NCBI GenBank assembly: GCA_905221105.1
Contig: CAJNBW010000007.1
Location: 51,733 to 115,732 of the forward strand
DNA: 64,000 nucleotides
DNA from: a bacterium
GTDB taxonomy: Bacteria > Bacillota > Bacilli > Lactobacillales > Streptococcaceae
Reading direction: 5' to 3'
Part shown: positions 1 to 11,454 of the stretch, piece by piece
How positions within the stretch are numbered: the stretch's first letter is position 1
How the letters are laid out: each line of letters starts with the position of its first letter
Program-made: the position numbers and the translations under genes
The notes under the pieces: model-generated
What the model was told of the DNA's origin: nothing
Databases searched by the model: none
The model's input: the letters and a program-made list of their open reading frames with translations, nothing else

Positions 1-687
1 GAGTTCTCTCTCTTTGCCTTTGTCAATGGGGACAAGTTATACATCATGCCGACAGCGCAAGACCACAAACGTGCCTACGATGGCGATAAGGGTCCTAACA
101 CGGGAGGTATGGGAGCATATGCACCAGTTCCTCACTTGCCACAGAGTGTAATAGATACAGCGGTTGAGACTATTGTCAAGCCAGTCCTTGAGGGCATGAT
201 CCAGGAAGGGCGCCCCTATCTCGGTGTCCTTTACGCTGGTCTTATCTTAACAGCTGATGGACCGAAAGTCATTGAGTTCAACTCTCGTTTTGGAGATCCT
301 GAAACTCAGATTATCCTGCCTCGTTTAACATCTGACTTTGCGCAAAATATCACGGATATTCTCGATGGCAAGGAGCCGAATATCAAGTGGACGGACAAGG
401 GTGTGACTCTGGGTGTGGTTGTCGCATCAAACGGTTACCCACTGGCTTATGAGAAGGGTGTCAAGTTGCCATCAAAAACCGAGGGAGACATCATCACCTA
501 CTATGCAGGGGCTAAGTTTGCGGAAAATAGCAGAGCACTGCTCTCAAACGGAGGCCGTGTTTATATGCTCGTCACCACGGCAGAGACCGTCAAAGACGGA
601 CAAAACATTATTTACAGTGAACTCGCCCAACAAAACACAGAAGGCCTCTTTTGCCGAACAGATATCGGAAGCAAGGCGATTAGATAA
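1..687 (+). CDS. purD: Phosphoribosylamine-glycine ligase (GARS), C-terminal part
   Basis: The reading frame is open from base 1, so the N-terminal half lies outside the window. The enzyme joins glycine to phosphoribosylamine with ATP in de novo purine synthesis. The visible part covers the end of the ATP-grasp fold, including a glycine-rich stretch (GPNTGGMGAYAP) and the metal/ATP-binding EFNSRFGDPETQ motif, followed by the C-terminal domain. purE and purK follow on the same strand, as in the streptococcal pur operon. Identification is secure; the true start is not in the window. Confidence 0.97.
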   Translation, partial: EFSLFAFVNGDKLYIMPTAQDHKRAYDGDKGPNTGGMGAYAPVPHLPQSVIDTAVETIVKPVLEGMIQEGRPYLGVLYAGLILTADGPKVIEFNSRFGDPETQIILPRLTSDFAQNITDILDGKEPNIKWTDKGVTLGVVVASNGYPLAYEKGVKLPSKTEGDIITYYAGAKFAENSRALLSNGGRVYMLVTTAETVKDGQNIIYSELAQQNTEGLFCRTDIGSKAIR

Positions 688-696
688 AGATATAAG

Positions 697-900
697 AATA
701 ACGCGACAAAGTCGCTAAACACGATAATGGTCGTATGGTTTGCGAGCATTAGCGAGCTAATATAGAACAATCACCGCCGTTGTGAAAGAACGATTGGAAG
801 ATAATCCAATCGTTCAGGGAAATTGGAAGACCTTGGGCTTCCAATTTAGGCATGAGACACCTTGGTGGCTGCTGCCGTCCCTCACAACTTAAGGTGATTG
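697..900 (+). ncRNA. Structured RNA element between purD and purE
   Basis: The 241-base purD-purE gap is almost entirely base-paired. A closing stem joins 768-775 to 893-900 (8 bp), and an inner stem joins 779-785 to 882-888 (7 bp). Inside are an 11-bp hairpin (788-798 with 805-815), a 9-bp hairpin (821-829 with 838-846) and a small CACC/GGTG hairpin (858-867). Three shorter hairpins precede it (GCGACAAAGTCGC near 702-714; 721-734; 748-761). There is no T-run, so this is not a simple terminator. A multibranched cis-acting leader of purE or an operon-processing RNA is possible. I do not recognise a named family; it does not match what I know of the ZTP, purine or THF aptamers. Confidence 0.6.
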
Positions 901-928
901 AAAAAAGAAAGGAAAGAAAAGGAAAATT

Positions 929-1420
929 ATGACTAAACCAATTATTTCCATCATCATGGGCTCAAAATCCGACTGGGCAACCATGCAAAAAACAGCAGAA
1001 GTCCTAGACCGCTTCGGTGTAGCCTACGAAAAGAAGGTTGTCTCTGCCCACCGCACACCAGACCTCATGTTCAGACATGCCGAAGAGGCTCGTAGTCGTG
1101 GCATCAAGGTCATTATCGCAGGTGCTGGTGGCGCAGCCCATTTGCCAGGTATGGTCGCAGCTAAAACAACCCTTCCTGTCATCGGGGTGCCTGTCAAATC
1201 GCGTGCCCTTAGTGGCGTGGATTCACTCTACTCTATCGTGCAGATGCCGAGTGGCGTACCGGTTGCGACTATGGCTATCGGGGAAGCTGGTGCGACTAAT
1301 GCTGCCCTCTTCGCTCTCCGTCTTCTTTCAGTAGAAGATCAGGCTATCGCGACAGCGTTGGCGGATTTCGCAGAAGAACAAGGAAAAATCGCAGAGGAGT
1401 CTACAAATGAGCTCATCTAA
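929..1420 (+). CDS. purE: N5-carboxyaminoimidazole ribonucleotide mutase
   Basis: Class I PurE, 163 residues, the usual length. It converts N5-CAIR made by PurK to CAIR in the cytoplasm. The N-terminal GSKSDW phosphate-binding loop and the AHRTP motif (about residues 41-45) are present. An AGGAAA-type ribosome site precedes the ATG. The last 14 bases overlap purK, so the two are translationally coupled. Confidence 0.97.
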   Translation: MTKPIISIIMGSKSDWATMQKTAEVLDRFGVAYEKKVVSAHRTPDLMFRHAEEARSRGIKVIIAGAGGAAHLPGMVAAKTTLPVIGVPVKSRALSGVDSLYSIVQMPSGVPVATMAIGEAGATNAALFALRLLSVEDQAIATALADFAEEQGKIAEESTNELI

Positions 1421-2498
1421 AACAATCGGAATTATCGGTGGTGGTCAGCTTGGTCAGATGATGGCCATTTCTGCTATCTACATGGGGCACAAGGTTATAG
1501 CACTGGATCCTGCGGCGGATTGCCCGGCTTCTCGTGTAGCGGAAATCATCGTGGCTCCTTATAATGATGTGGATGCCCTCCGTCAGTTAGCTGAGCGTTG
1601 TGAAGTTCTCACTTATGAGTTTGAAAATGTCGATGCTGACGGTTTGGATGCTGTTATCAAGGATGGGCAACTCCCTCAAGGAACGGACCTTCTTCGCATT
1701 TCTCAAAATCGCATTTTTGAAAAGGACTTTCTTTCAAATAAGGCCCAAGTCACTGTGGCACCCTACAAGGTTGTGACCTCAAGCCAAGATTTGGCAGACA
1801 TCGACCTATCGAAAAACTATGTCCTTAAGACTGCGACCGGTGGCTACGATGGGCATGGGCAAAAGGTTATTCGCTCGGAAGCAGATTTGGAAGAAGCTTA
1901 TGTACTAGCGGATTCAGCAGACTGTGTTTTGGAAGAATTTGTCAATTTTGACCTTGAAATTTCTGTCATCGTGTCAGGAAATGGCAAGGATGTTACAGTT
2001 TTCCCAGTTCAGGAAAATATCCACCGCAACAATATCCTATCTAAGACAATTGTGCCTGCTCGAATTTCTGAGACTCTAGCTGAAAAAGCCAAAGTTATGG
2101 CTCTACGAATCGCTGAGCAACTCAACTTGTCTGGAACCCTCTGTGTGGAAATGTTTGCGACGGCTGATGACATCATTGTCAATGAAATTGCGCCACGTCC
2201 ACACAACTCAGGGCACTACTCAATCGAAGCCTGTGATTTTTCGCAGTTTGACACCCATATTTTGGGTGTACTCAGAGTACCATTGCCAGCCATCAAACTA
2301 CATGCGCCAGCCGTTATGCTAAATGTTCTCGGCCAGCATGTTGAGGCCGCTGAAAAATATGTCGCAGAAAATCCAAGCGCCCACCTCCACTTATATGGTA
2401 AAATAGAAGTGAAACACAACCGCAAGATGGGACATTTGACTTTGTTCAGTGATGTGCCGGATAGTGTGAGAGAGTTTGGGAAAGGGATTGATTTTTAG
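1407..2498 (+). CDS. purK: N5-carboxyaminoimidazole ribonucleotide synthase
   Basis: ATP-grasp enzyme of 363 residues that carboxylates AIR using bicarbonate and ATP to make the PurE substrate. It starts with the dinucleotide-like [12 protein letters not shown] motif. The ATP-grasp signature [19 protein letters not shown] lies near residue 255. The start lies inside the end of purE behind GAGGAG. The length is normal and no damage is visible. Confidence 0.97.
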   Translation: MSSSKTIGIIGGGQLGQMMAISAIYMGHKVIALDPAADCPASRVAEIIVAPYNDVDALRQLAERCEVLTYEFENVDADGLDAVIKDGQLPQGTDLLRISQNRIFEKDFLSNKAQVTVAPYKVVTSSQDLADIDLSKNYVLKTATGGYDGHGQKVIRSEADLEEAYVLADSADCVLEEFVNFDLEISVIVSGNGKDVTVFPVQENIHRNNILSKTIVPARISETLAEKAKVMALRIAEQLNLSGTLCVEMFATADDIIVNEIAPRPHNSGHYSIEACDFSQFDTHILGVLRVPLPAIKLHAPAVMLNVLGQHVEAAEKYVAENPSAHLHLYGKIEVKHNRKMGHLTLFSDVPDSVREFGKGIDF

Positions 2499-2507
2499 GA
2501 CAAGCAT

Positions 2508-2735
2508 ATGATACAAATTATTGTTAATGCTTTTGTAGAAAAAGATAAGACTGGAGCAGCCGTCGAAGTCGTGTATGCTAGTAGCAATCACGCAAAAGTG
2601 AGGGCTAAATATGAAGAGTTAGTTGCTCAATACCCTGAAAACTATTTAGCAATTTATGACTTGCCACTGGATACAGACCTTAATTCATTGGAACATTACC
2701 CGTCTGTATGGATTGGGAAAGAAGAATTTGAATAA
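2508..2735 (+). CDS. Small conserved hypothetical protein between purK and purB
   Basis: A 75-residue ORF starting 9 bases after purK and ending 70 bases before purB, on the same strand. The sequence looks like a compact alpha/beta fold (MIQIIVNAFVEKDKTG..., then a charged helix and a PLDTDL segment). There is no signal peptide or membrane segment. Position implies co-transcription with the purine genes, but I know of no function. A small gene occupies the same place in pneumococcal genomes as I recall them. Confidence 0.7.
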   Translation: MIQIIVNAFVEKDKTGAAVEVVYASSNHAKVRAKYEELVAQYPENYLAIYDLPLDTDLNSLEHYPSVWIGKEEFE

Positions 2736-2805
2736 TTTGGCTAATCAATGTTCTATGATTTGTTTGCACATCGTGAAGTAGAAAAAGAAAGGAAAAATTA
2801 ACAAC

Positions 2806-4101
2806 ATGATCGACCGTTACTCTCGCCCTGAGATGGCGAACATTTGGAGTGAAGAAAATAAGTACCGTGCTTGGCTTGAGGTGGAAATCTTGGCTGACGA
2901 GGCATGGGCTGAGTTGGGGGAAATCCCTAAGGAAGATGTGGCTTTGATTCGCGAGAAGGCGGACTTTGACATCGACCGTATTTTGGAAATTGAGCAGGAG
3001 ACGCATCACGATGTGGTTGCCTTCACACGTGCGGTTTCTGAGACGCTTGGTGAAGAGCGCAAGTGGGTCCACTATGGTTTGACTTCTACTGACGTAGTAG
3101 ACACGGCCTATGGTTACCTTTACAAGCAAGCCAACGACATCATCCGTCGTGACCTTGAAAATTTCACCAACATCATCGCTGATAAGGCTAAGGAGCACAA
3201 GTTCACCATCATGATGGGTCGTACCCACGGTGTGCACGCTGAGCCTACAACCTTTGGTCTTAAATTGGCGACTTGGTACAGCGAAATGAAGCGTAACATC
3301 GAGCGTTTCGAGCATGCGGCTGCTGGTGTGGAAGCTGGTAAGATTTCTGGTGCAGTTGGGAATTTTGCTAATATCCCACCATTTGTAGAAGAATATGTCT
3401 GCGACAAATTGGGTATCCGTGCTCAAGAAATCTCTACACAGGTGCTTCCTCGTGACCTTCACGCTGAGTACTTTGCGGTTCTTGCTAGTATCGCGACTTC
3501 CATCGAACGTATGGCGACTGAGATTCGCGGTCTTCAAAAATCTGAGCAACGCGAAGTGGAAGAATTCTTTGCTAAGGGGCAAAAAGGTTCATCTGCAATG
3601 CCGCACAAACGCAACCCTATCGGTTCTGAAAACATGACAGGTTTGGCACGCGTTATTCGTGGTCACATGATTACAGCCTATGAGAATGTCGCTCTCTGGC
3701 ATGAGCGTGATATCTCTCACTCATCAGCTGAGCGTATCATCACACCAGATACGACTATTCTGATCGACTACATGCTCAACCGCTTTGGAAATATTGTCAA
3801 GAATTTGACAGTCTTCCCAGAAAACATGATCCGCAACATGAACTCGACTTTTGGCCTGATCTTTAGCCAACGTGCTATGTTGACTTTGATTGAAAAAGGG
3901 ATGACCCGTGAGCAAGCCTATGACTTGGTGCAACCAAAAACAGCTTACTCTTGGGACAATCAAGTAGACTTCAAACCACTTCTTGAAGCAGATCCAGAAG
4001 TAACATCACGCCTCACACAAGAGGAAATCGATGAGATTTTCAACCCTCTTTACTACACTAAACGAGTGGATGATATCTTTGAACGTCTTGGTTTAGGATA
4101 A
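2806..4101 (+). CDS. purB: Adenylosuccinate lyase
   Basis: Fumarase/aspartase-superfamily lyase of 431 residues that acts twice in purine synthesis (SAICAR to AICAR, adenylosuccinate to AMP). The family signature [11 protein letters not shown] lies at about residues 261-271, with the catalytic serine in the flexible loop. Conserved [12 protein letters not shown] and the TSTDVVDTA segment are also present. It starts at ATG behind AAAGGAAAAA. It is the last gene before a strong terminator. Confidence 0.97.
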   Translation: MIDRYSRPEMANIWSEENKYRAWLEVEILADEAWAELGEIPKEDVALIREKADFDIDRILEIEQETHHDVVAFTRAVSETLGEERKWVHYGLTSTDVVDTAYGYLYKQANDIIRRDLENFTNIIADKAKEHKFTIMMGRTHGVHAEPTTFGLKLATWYSEMKRNIERFEHAAAGVEAGKISGAVGNFANIPPFVEEYVCDKLGIRAQEISTQVLPRDLHAEYFAVLASIATSIERMATEIRGLQKSEQREVEEFFAKGQKGSSAMPHKRNPIGSENMTGLARVIRGHMITAYENVALWHERDISHSSAERIITPDTTILIDYMLNRFGNIVKNLTVFPENMIRNMNSTFGLIFSQRAMLTLIEKGMTREQAYDLVQPKTAYSWDNQVDFKPLLEADPEVTSRLTQEEIDEIFNPLYYTKRVDDIFERLGLG

Positions 4102-4113
4102 TTAAAATAAAAT

Positions 4114-4160
4114 CGAAGTTCTATTACTCTATTTACTGGAGTAGAAGAACTTCGGTTTTT
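4114..4160 (+). terminator. Terminator after purB
   Basis: A near-perfect 16-bp stem (arms 4114-4129 and 4139-4154) with a short loop, followed by a T-rich run. It closes the purine operon. Confidence 0.85.
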
Positions 4161-4280
4161 CTTGTTTATTAAAGCTTTTTTGCTAAAAAGATTCCCAATA
4201 TTTTAGTAAAATTTAAACAAATTTAATCAATCTTCATTGACATATAGAAAATACAGTTTTGATGGGATATAATAAGCATT

Positions 4281-4311
4281 GAAAAAGCCCAAGCAAGGCT
4301 CAGGCTTTCTT
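4281..4311 (-). terminator. Terminator of the GntR gene
   Basis: Read on the minus strand, AAAGCCTGAG / CTTGGGCTTT forms a hairpin followed by T5, just after the regulator stop codon. Confidence 0.7.
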
Positions 4312-4312
4312 C

Positions 4313-5029
4313 TTAGTGATCACGGTCACATGAGATGAATTTAATCTTGTAGTAATCAGATCGTTTGTAGGTTTCACTATATTCCAAAACTTGACCAGTA
4401 GATTCGAGTTTCGTAATCTTAGTCTGAAGGACAGTGGGGAATTGATCATTGATTCCTAGAATGGAAACCACGTGTTCTGGAGTTGGAAATGCTATTTCAT
4501 TGATTTCTTCAAAGTGTTCATCATTCATGTGAATGTGGTAATCCAATTTGAAACGGCTATAGATAGAGCTATAGTATTCAAGGTTTGGATAATTTGCGTT
4601 GATGTATTGTTCTGGAATGTAAGATGTATGGTAGATGTACACAACACCGTTTGATTTACGTACGCGCTCAATCTTATAGTAGAACTGATCACCACGTAAT
4701 CCAAGTTTTTCTAAGTAGCTTAGTTTATTTCCGCGTTCAATAGAAAGGACGGTCACCTTATCATCTTTAGTTTCAAAAACTTCTACATCTGAAAACTCTA
4801 CGAGTTTGTGTTTGCGTGCGCGTGAAACGAATGTACCCTTTCCTTGTTGGCGGACAATATAGCCATCTTTGGCAAGGTCGTTTAAGGCGCGGACAACTGT
4901 GATAGAACTCACATCATACATTGAAATCAATTCAGCTTCAGTGTAAAATTTATCTCCACTGGCGAATTGACCAGAGATGATTTTGTTCTTTAATTCGTCT
5001 TTTATATATTGATATTTAGGAATTGCCAT
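4313..5029 (-). CDS. GntR/HutC-family repressor of the bgaC-PTS operon
   Basis: 238 residues. The N-terminal winged helix (residues 1-70, with YTEAELISMYDVSSITVVRAL as recognition region) is followed by a UTRA effector domain (about 85-235), typical of HutC-type sugar regulators. The start is set at 5029, where GAGGTG sits five bases upstream of ATG; an ATG 42 bases upstream lacks a ribosome site. It is divergent from bgaC and the aminosugar PTS, so it is inferred to repress that operon with a sugar phosphate as effector. In pneumococcus the equivalent regulator is called BgaR, as I recall. Confidence 0.88.
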   Translation of the reverse strand: MAIPKYQYIKDELKNKIISGQFASGDKFYTEAELISMYDVSSITVVRALNDLAKDGYIVRQQGKGTFVSRARKHKLVEFSDVEVFETKDDKVTVLSIERGNKLSYLEKLGLRGDQFYYKIERVRKSNGVVYIYHTSYIPEQYINANYPNLEYYSSIYSRFKLDYHIHMNDEHFEEINEIAFPTPEHVVSILGINDQFPTVLQTKITKLESTGQVLEYSETYKRSDYYKIKFISCDRDH

Positions 5030-5155
5030 ATTTTCACCTCGATTTTCCTTTTCCATAAAAGATTTTACCATAAAAAAGAAAAGAATAGTAGTCTTTTGAA
5101 TAAAAAATTAAAATAATAGGCTAAAAGGTTAATTTACATCTAAATAATCAGGGTT

Positions 5156-5223
5156 TTATACATTTTTATACAAGGTTTTTGGCGAAAAAGAGCGAAGTGC
5201 CAGGACTTATACGATTTTATAAG
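5156..5223. promoter_or_regulatory. Two related TTATAC sites, candidate GntR operators
   Basis: Within the 333-base divergent region between the regulator and bgaC, TTATACATTTTTATAC (5156-5171) and TTATACGATTTTATAA (5207-5222) share the same layout. The second is framed by a perfect 7-bp inverted repeat, ACTTATA/TATAAGT (5205-5224). The rest of this region is AT-rich with no other gene. Operator assignment is inference. Confidence 0.45.
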
Positions 5224-5282
5224 TATTTTTCCTAAAAGTTAGTAAAAAAATAGAAAAATTTTAAATAATCTAGTTAAGACTA

Positions 5283-5337
5283 TTGACAAACATGAATGAT
5301 TGCGCTATATTTAATATAACAATAAATGAAAGCGCAA
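5283..5337 (+). promoter_or_regulatory. bgaC operon promoter with internal inverted repeat
   Basis: TTGACA (5283-5288), 17 bases, TATATT (5306-5311) is a near-consensus sigma-A promoter. An inverted repeat TTGCGCT (5300-5306) / AGCGCAA (5331-5337) spans from the -10 box into the transcribed leader, a good position for a repressor or CcpA-like regulator. Confidence 0.7.
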
Positions 5338-5362
5338 ACTCTTGCAATCAAAAGGTAGTTTT

Positions 5363-7623
<2,261 letters not shown>

Positions 7624-7649
7624 GAAAAAATTTTTAGGAGGTCATTGTT

Positions 7650-8555
7650 ATGATACAATGGTGGCAAATTTTACTTCTCACTTTGTACTCAGCTTATCAA
7701 ATCTGTGATGAGTTGACGATCGTTTCATCTGCAGGTTCCCCTGTATTTGCTGGTTTCATTACTGGTTTAATTATGGGAGATGTGACTACTGGTCTGCTTA
7801 TCGGTGGTAACTTGCAACTGTTCGTTCTTGGGGTTGGTACCTTCGGTGGTGCTTCTCGTATCGACGCAACTTCTGGTGCGGTTCTTGCGACAGCCTTCTC
7901 TGTTTCACAAGGAATTGATGCATCACTGGCGATTACAACAATCGCTGTGCCAGTAGCAGCGCTCTTGACTTACTTCGACGTTCTTGGACGTATGACAACT
8001 ACTTTCTTCGCTCACCGTGTGGATGCTGCAATCGAACGCTTTGACTATAAAGGTATTGAACGCAACTACTTGCTTGGTGCGATTCCTTGGGCTCTATCTC
8101 GTGCTCTTCCAGTCTTCTTTGCCCTTGCTTTTGGTGGTGCCTTCGTACAATCAGTGGTAGACTTCGTTGAAGCCTACAAATGGGTTGCAGATGGCTTGAC
8201 ACTTGCAGGACGTATGCTTCCAGGTCTTGGATTTGCAATCTTGCTTCGTTACCTTCCAGTTAAACGTAACCTTCACTACCTTGCTATGGGATTTGGTTTG
8301 ACAGCTATGTTGACTGTTCTTTACTCATATGTAACAGGTCTTGGTGGCGCTGTTGCAGGTATTATCGGTACTCTGCCTAAAGATGTTGCTGAAAAAATTG
8401 GTTTCGTGAACAACTTCAAAGGATTGTCTATGATTGGTATCTCTATCGTAGGTATCTTCCTAGCAGTGCTTCACTTCAAAAATAGCCAAAAAGTAGCTGT
8501 AGCAGCACCTTCTACACCATCAGAAAGTGGGGAAATCGAAGATGACGAATTCTAA
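7650..8555 (+). CDS. PTS mannose-family IIC component
   Basis: 301 residues, polytopic membrane protein with the glycine-rich GFITGLIMGDVTTGLLIGGNLQL segment near residues 35-55, typical of the sorbose/mannose IIC fold. It forms the sugar channel with IID. The ATG follows AGGAGG. The C-terminal tail is hydrophilic and acidic (SESGEIEDDEF). It overlaps the IID start by 14 bases. Confidence 0.92.
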   Translation: MIQWWQILLLTLYSAYQICDELTIVSSAGSPVFAGFITGLIMGDVTTGLLIGGNLQLFVLGVGTFGGASRIDATSGAVLATAFSVSQGIDASLAITTIAVPVAALLTYFDVLGRMTTTFFAHRVDAAIERFDYKGIERNYLLGAIPWALSRALPVFFALAFGGAFVQSVVDFVEAYKWVADGLTLAGRMLPGLGFAILLRYLPVKRNLHYLAMGFGLTAMLTVLYSYVTGLGGAVAGIIGTLPKDVAEKIGFVNNFKGLSMIGISIVGIFLAVLHFKNSQKVAVAAPSTPSESGEIEDDEF

Positions 8556-9363
8556 TTACAAACTTACAAAAGAAGATTTTAATCAAATCAACAAACGTAG
8601 CTTGTTTACTTTCCAATTGGGTTGGAACTACGAACGTATGCAAGCTTCTGGTTACCTTTACATGATCCTGCCTCAGTTGCGTAAAATGTATGGGGATGGC
8701 ACTCCTGAATTGAAAGAAATGATGAAAGTTCATACTCAATTCTTCAATACTTCACCATTCTTCCATACCATTATCGCTGGTTTTGACCTTGCCATGGAAG
8801 AAAAAGATGGTGTGGGTGCAAAAGACGCCGTTAACGGTATCAAGACAGGTTTGATGGGACCATTCGCTCCTCTTGGAGATACAATCTTTGGTTCACTTGT
8901 ACCTGCTATCATGGGGTCAGTCGCAGCAACTATGGCTATCGCTGGCCAACCTTGGGGTATCTTCCTTTGGATTGCAGTTGCAGTAGCTTATGACATCTTC
9001 CGTTGGAAACAATTGGAATTTGCTTACAAAGAAGGGGTTAGCCTTATCAACAACATGCAAAGTACTTTGACAGCTTTGATTGACGCTGCATCTGTACTTG
9101 GTGTTTTCATGATGGGTGCTCTTGTAGCAACATTGATCAACTTTGAAGTTTCTTATAAATTGCCAATCGGTGAAAAAATGATTGACTTCCAGGACATCTT
9201 GAACTCAATCTTCCCACGCTTGCTTCCAGCAATCTTTACTGCCTTTATCTTCTGGTTGCTTGGTAAGAAAGGTATGACTTCTACAAAAGCAATTGGTATC
9301 ATCATTGCTCTTGCATTAGGTCTTTCATTCATCGGTAAATTCTTACTTGGAATGGGCGCATAA
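8542..9363 (+). CDS. PTS mannose-family IID component
   Basis: 273 residues. The N-terminal cytoplasmic region begins MTNSNYKLTKEDF, and the family segment GIKTGLMGPFAPLGD (about residues 95-110) is present, followed by hydrophobic helices. I chose ATG 8542 over an in-frame ATG at 8527 because it matches the family N-terminus. It completes the membrane part of the permease with IIC. Confidence 0.92.
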   Translation: MTNSNYKLTKEDFNQINKRSLFTFQLGWNYERMQASGYLYMILPQLRKMYGDGTPELKEMMKVHTQFFNTSPFFHTIIAGFDLAMEEKDGVGAKDAVNGIKTGLMGPFAPLGDTIFGSLVPAIMGSVAATMAIAGQPWGIFLWIAVAVAYDIFRWKQLEFAYKEGVSLINNMQSTLTALIDAASVLGVFMMGALVATLINFEVSYKLPIGEKMIDFQDILNSIFPRLLPAIFTAFIFWLLGKKGMTSTKAIGIIIALALGLSFIGKFLLGMGA

Positions 9364-9366
9364 TCT

Positions 9367-9771
9367 ATGGCTAAATCATTAATTTTGGTGAGCCATGGTC
9401 GTTTCTGTGAAGAACTTAAAGGTAGCACAGAAATGATTATGGGTCCACAAGACAATATTTATACAGTGGCTCTTCTTCCAGAAGATGGACCAGAAGACTT
9501 TACTGCAAAATTTGAAGCTGCTATTGAAGGATTGGATGATTTCCTAGTCTTTGCGGATCTTCTCGGTGGAACACCATGTAACGTGGTAAGCCGTTTGATC
9601 ATGGAAGGTCGTGATATTGACCTTTACGCAGGGATGAATCTTCCAATGGTGATTGAATTTATCAATGCGAGCCTTACAGGTGCAGATGCGGACTATAAGA
9701 ACCGTGCTACAGAAAGCATTGTGAAAGTCAATGACTTGTTAGCTGGCTTCGATGATGACGAAGATGAATAA
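9367..9771 (+). CDS. PTS mannose-family IIA component
   Basis: 134 residues. His10 in the N-terminal LILVSHGRF motif accepts phosphate from HPr. The conserved LLGGTPCNV segment is present near residue 75. It starts 3 bases after IID. A BOX repeat begins immediately at its stop codon, so agaS may be transcribed partly separately. Confidence 0.93.
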   Translation: MAKSLILVSHGRFCEELKGSTEMIMGPQDNIYTVALLPEDGPEDFTAKFEAAIEGLDDFLVFADLLGGTPCNVVSRLIMEGRDIDLYAGMNLPMVIEFINASLTGADADYKNRATESIVKVNDLLAGFDDDEDE

Positions 9772-9876
9772 TACTCTTCGAAAATCAAATTCAAACTACG
9801 TCAACGTCGCCTTGCCGTACTCAAGTACAGCCTGTGGCTAGTTTCCTAGTTTGCTCTTTGATTTTCATTGAGTATA
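9771..9876. repeat. BOX element, A-C type
   Basis: A 106-base BOX repeat: boxA-like start ATACTCTTCGAAAATC and boxC-like end ending CATTGAGTAT, with ATACTC/GAGTAT terminal complementarity and no boxB. It starts at the stop codon of the IIA gene. Confidence 0.92.
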
Positions 9877-9923
9877 CGATGTGACAACGTGAAAATCGTT
9901 AGAGCATTTTATATAGAATATAC

Positions 9924-9952
9924 ATGGGAATGGGGCTTACTCCCATTCCCAT
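9924..9952 (+). promoter_or_regulatory. Stable hairpin in the agaS leader
   Basis: An 11-bp perfect stem, ATGGGAATGGG (9924-9934) with CCCATTCCCAT (9942-9952), and a 7-base loop, ending 24 bases before the agaS start codon. It has only a weak T tract, so it could be an attenuator, an RNA-stability stem or a leaky terminator after the PTS genes. Confidence 0.5.
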
Positions 9953-9976
9953 ATTTGATAGAAAAAGAGGAACTTA

Positions 9977-11143
9977 ATGCTACATTATACAAAAGAAGAT
10001 TTGCTCGAATTGGGTGCAGAAATCACGACGCGTGAAATCTACCAACAACCAGATGTATGGAAAGAAGCTTTTGAATCTTATCAAGCACAACGTGAAGAAA
10101 TTGCAGCCTTCCTACAAGGGATTGCTGATAAACATGATTATATCAAGGTTATCTTGACGGGTGCTGGTACTTCTGCTTATGTGGGAGATACCTTGGTACC
10201 TTACTTTAAGGAAGTCTATGACGAACGCAAATGGAATTTCAATGCTATTGCAACAACAGATATCGTTGCCAATCCAGAAACTTATTTGAAAAAAGATGTG
10301 GCGACTGTCCTTGTATCTTTTGCTCGTAGTGGAAATTCGCCTGAAAGTGTGGCGACTGTTGATTTGGCCAAAGCCTTGGTGGATGAGCTTTACCAAGTGA
10401 CCATTACTTGTGCAGCGGACGGTAAATTGGCTCTTCAAGCTCACGGCGATGACCGTAATCTCTTGCTCTTGCAACCAGCTGCTTCGAACGACGCTGGATT
10501 TGCCATGACTTCTAGCTTTACGTCTATGATGCTAACAGCTCTCTTGGTTTTTGATCCTACAGAATTTGCTGTGAAAGCTGAACGTTTTGAAGTTGTGTCT
10601 AGTCTTGCTCGTAAAGTTCTAGACAATGCAGAAGATGTCAAAGAACTTGTTGATTTAGACTTTAACCGTGTCATCTATCTAGGAGCTGGTCCTTTCTTCG
10701 GTCTTGCTCATGAAGCTCAGCTCAAGATTTTGGAATTAACAGCTGGTCAAGTTGCGACCATGTATGAAAGCCCAGTTGGCTTCCGTCACGGTCCAAAATC
10801 ATTGATCAATGAAGATACAGTTGTCTTGATCTTTGGTACAACGACAGACTACACTCGCAAGTACGACTTGGACTTGGTTCGTGAAGTTGCTGGTGACCAG
10901 ATTGCTCGTCGTGTTGTGCTTTTGAGTGATCAAGCCTTTGGTCTTGAAAATGTCAAAGAAGTGGCCCTTGGTTGTGGCGGTGTCTTGAATGATATTTACC
11001 GTGTCTTCCCTTATATCGTTTATGCCCAACTCTTTGCCCTATTGACTTCACTCAAGGTAGAAAATAAACCAGATACACCGTCTCCTACAGGTACAGTGAA
11101 CCGTGTGGTACAAGGTGTTATCATCCACGAATATCAAAAGTAA
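9977..11143 (+). CDS. agaS: SIS-domain aminosugar-phosphate isomerase/deaminase
   Basis: 388 residues with two SIS domains (about 45-190 and 215-360), the layout of AgaS and of the GlmS isomerase half. Motifs include ILTGAGTSAYVGD (around residue 57) and SPVGFRHGPKS (around 265). AgaS deaminates and isomerises galactosamine- or glucosamine-6-phosphate; its place after bgaC and the PTS suggests processing of the amino sugar imported by that permease. The ATG follows GAGGAA. Confidence 0.9.
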   Translation: MLHYTKEDLLELGAEITTREIYQQPDVWKEAFESYQAQREEIAAFLQGIADKHDYIKVILTGAGTSAYVGDTLVPYFKEVYDERKWNFNAIATTDIVANPETYLKKDVATVLVSFARSGNSPESVATVDLAKALVDELYQVTITCAADGKLALQAHGDDRNLLLLQPAASNDAGFAMTSSFTSMMLTALLVFDPTEFAVKAERFEVVSSLARKVLDNAEDVKELVDLDFNRVIYLGAGPFFGLAHEAQLKILELTAGQVATMYESPVGFRHGPKSLINEDTVVLIFGTTTDYTRKYDLDLVREVAGDQIARRVVLLSDQAFGLENVKEVALGCGGVLNDIYRVFPYIVYAQLFALLTSLKVENKPDTPSPTGTVNRVVQGVIIHEYQK

Positions 11144-11338
11144 TACTCTTCGAAAATCTCTTCAAACCATGCTAGTGTCGCCTTGCCGTATAGATGTTAC
11201 TGACTTCGTCAGTTCTATCTGCAACCTCAAAACAGTGTTTTTAGCTGACTTCGTCAGTTCTATCCACAACCTCAAAGCAGTGCTTTGAGCAGCCTGCGGC
11301 TAGCTTCCTAGTTTGCTCTTTGATTTTCATTGAGTATA
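11143..11338. repeat. BOX element, A-B-B-C type
   Basis: A 196-base BOX between agaS and galM. boxA (from ATACTCTTCG) is followed by two boxB units, each with TGACTTCGTCAGTTCTAT, then boxC ending at TGAGTATA. After it come a hairpin (arms 11387-11395 and 11412-11420) and the galM ribosome site. Confidence 0.93.
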
Positions 11339-11454
11339 AGACAGTGTTTATGAATTCTTGACAAGAGGATTTGTAAATTATCAGATAAACCATAGATTGT
11401 CAGTAGGCTTTCTATGGTTTGTTTGCTTGAGAGAAATAGTAAAAGGAGAACAGA

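Noticed and set aside
697..900. purD-purE element as a ZTP or purine riboswitch
   Set aside because: The conserved aptamer cores I know for these classes are not visible, and the position is intercistronic, not a 5' leader of the operon.
2680..3582. 300-residue minus-strand ORF opposite purB
   Set aside because: Antisense shadow of a conserved enzyme gene; composition is not protein-like.
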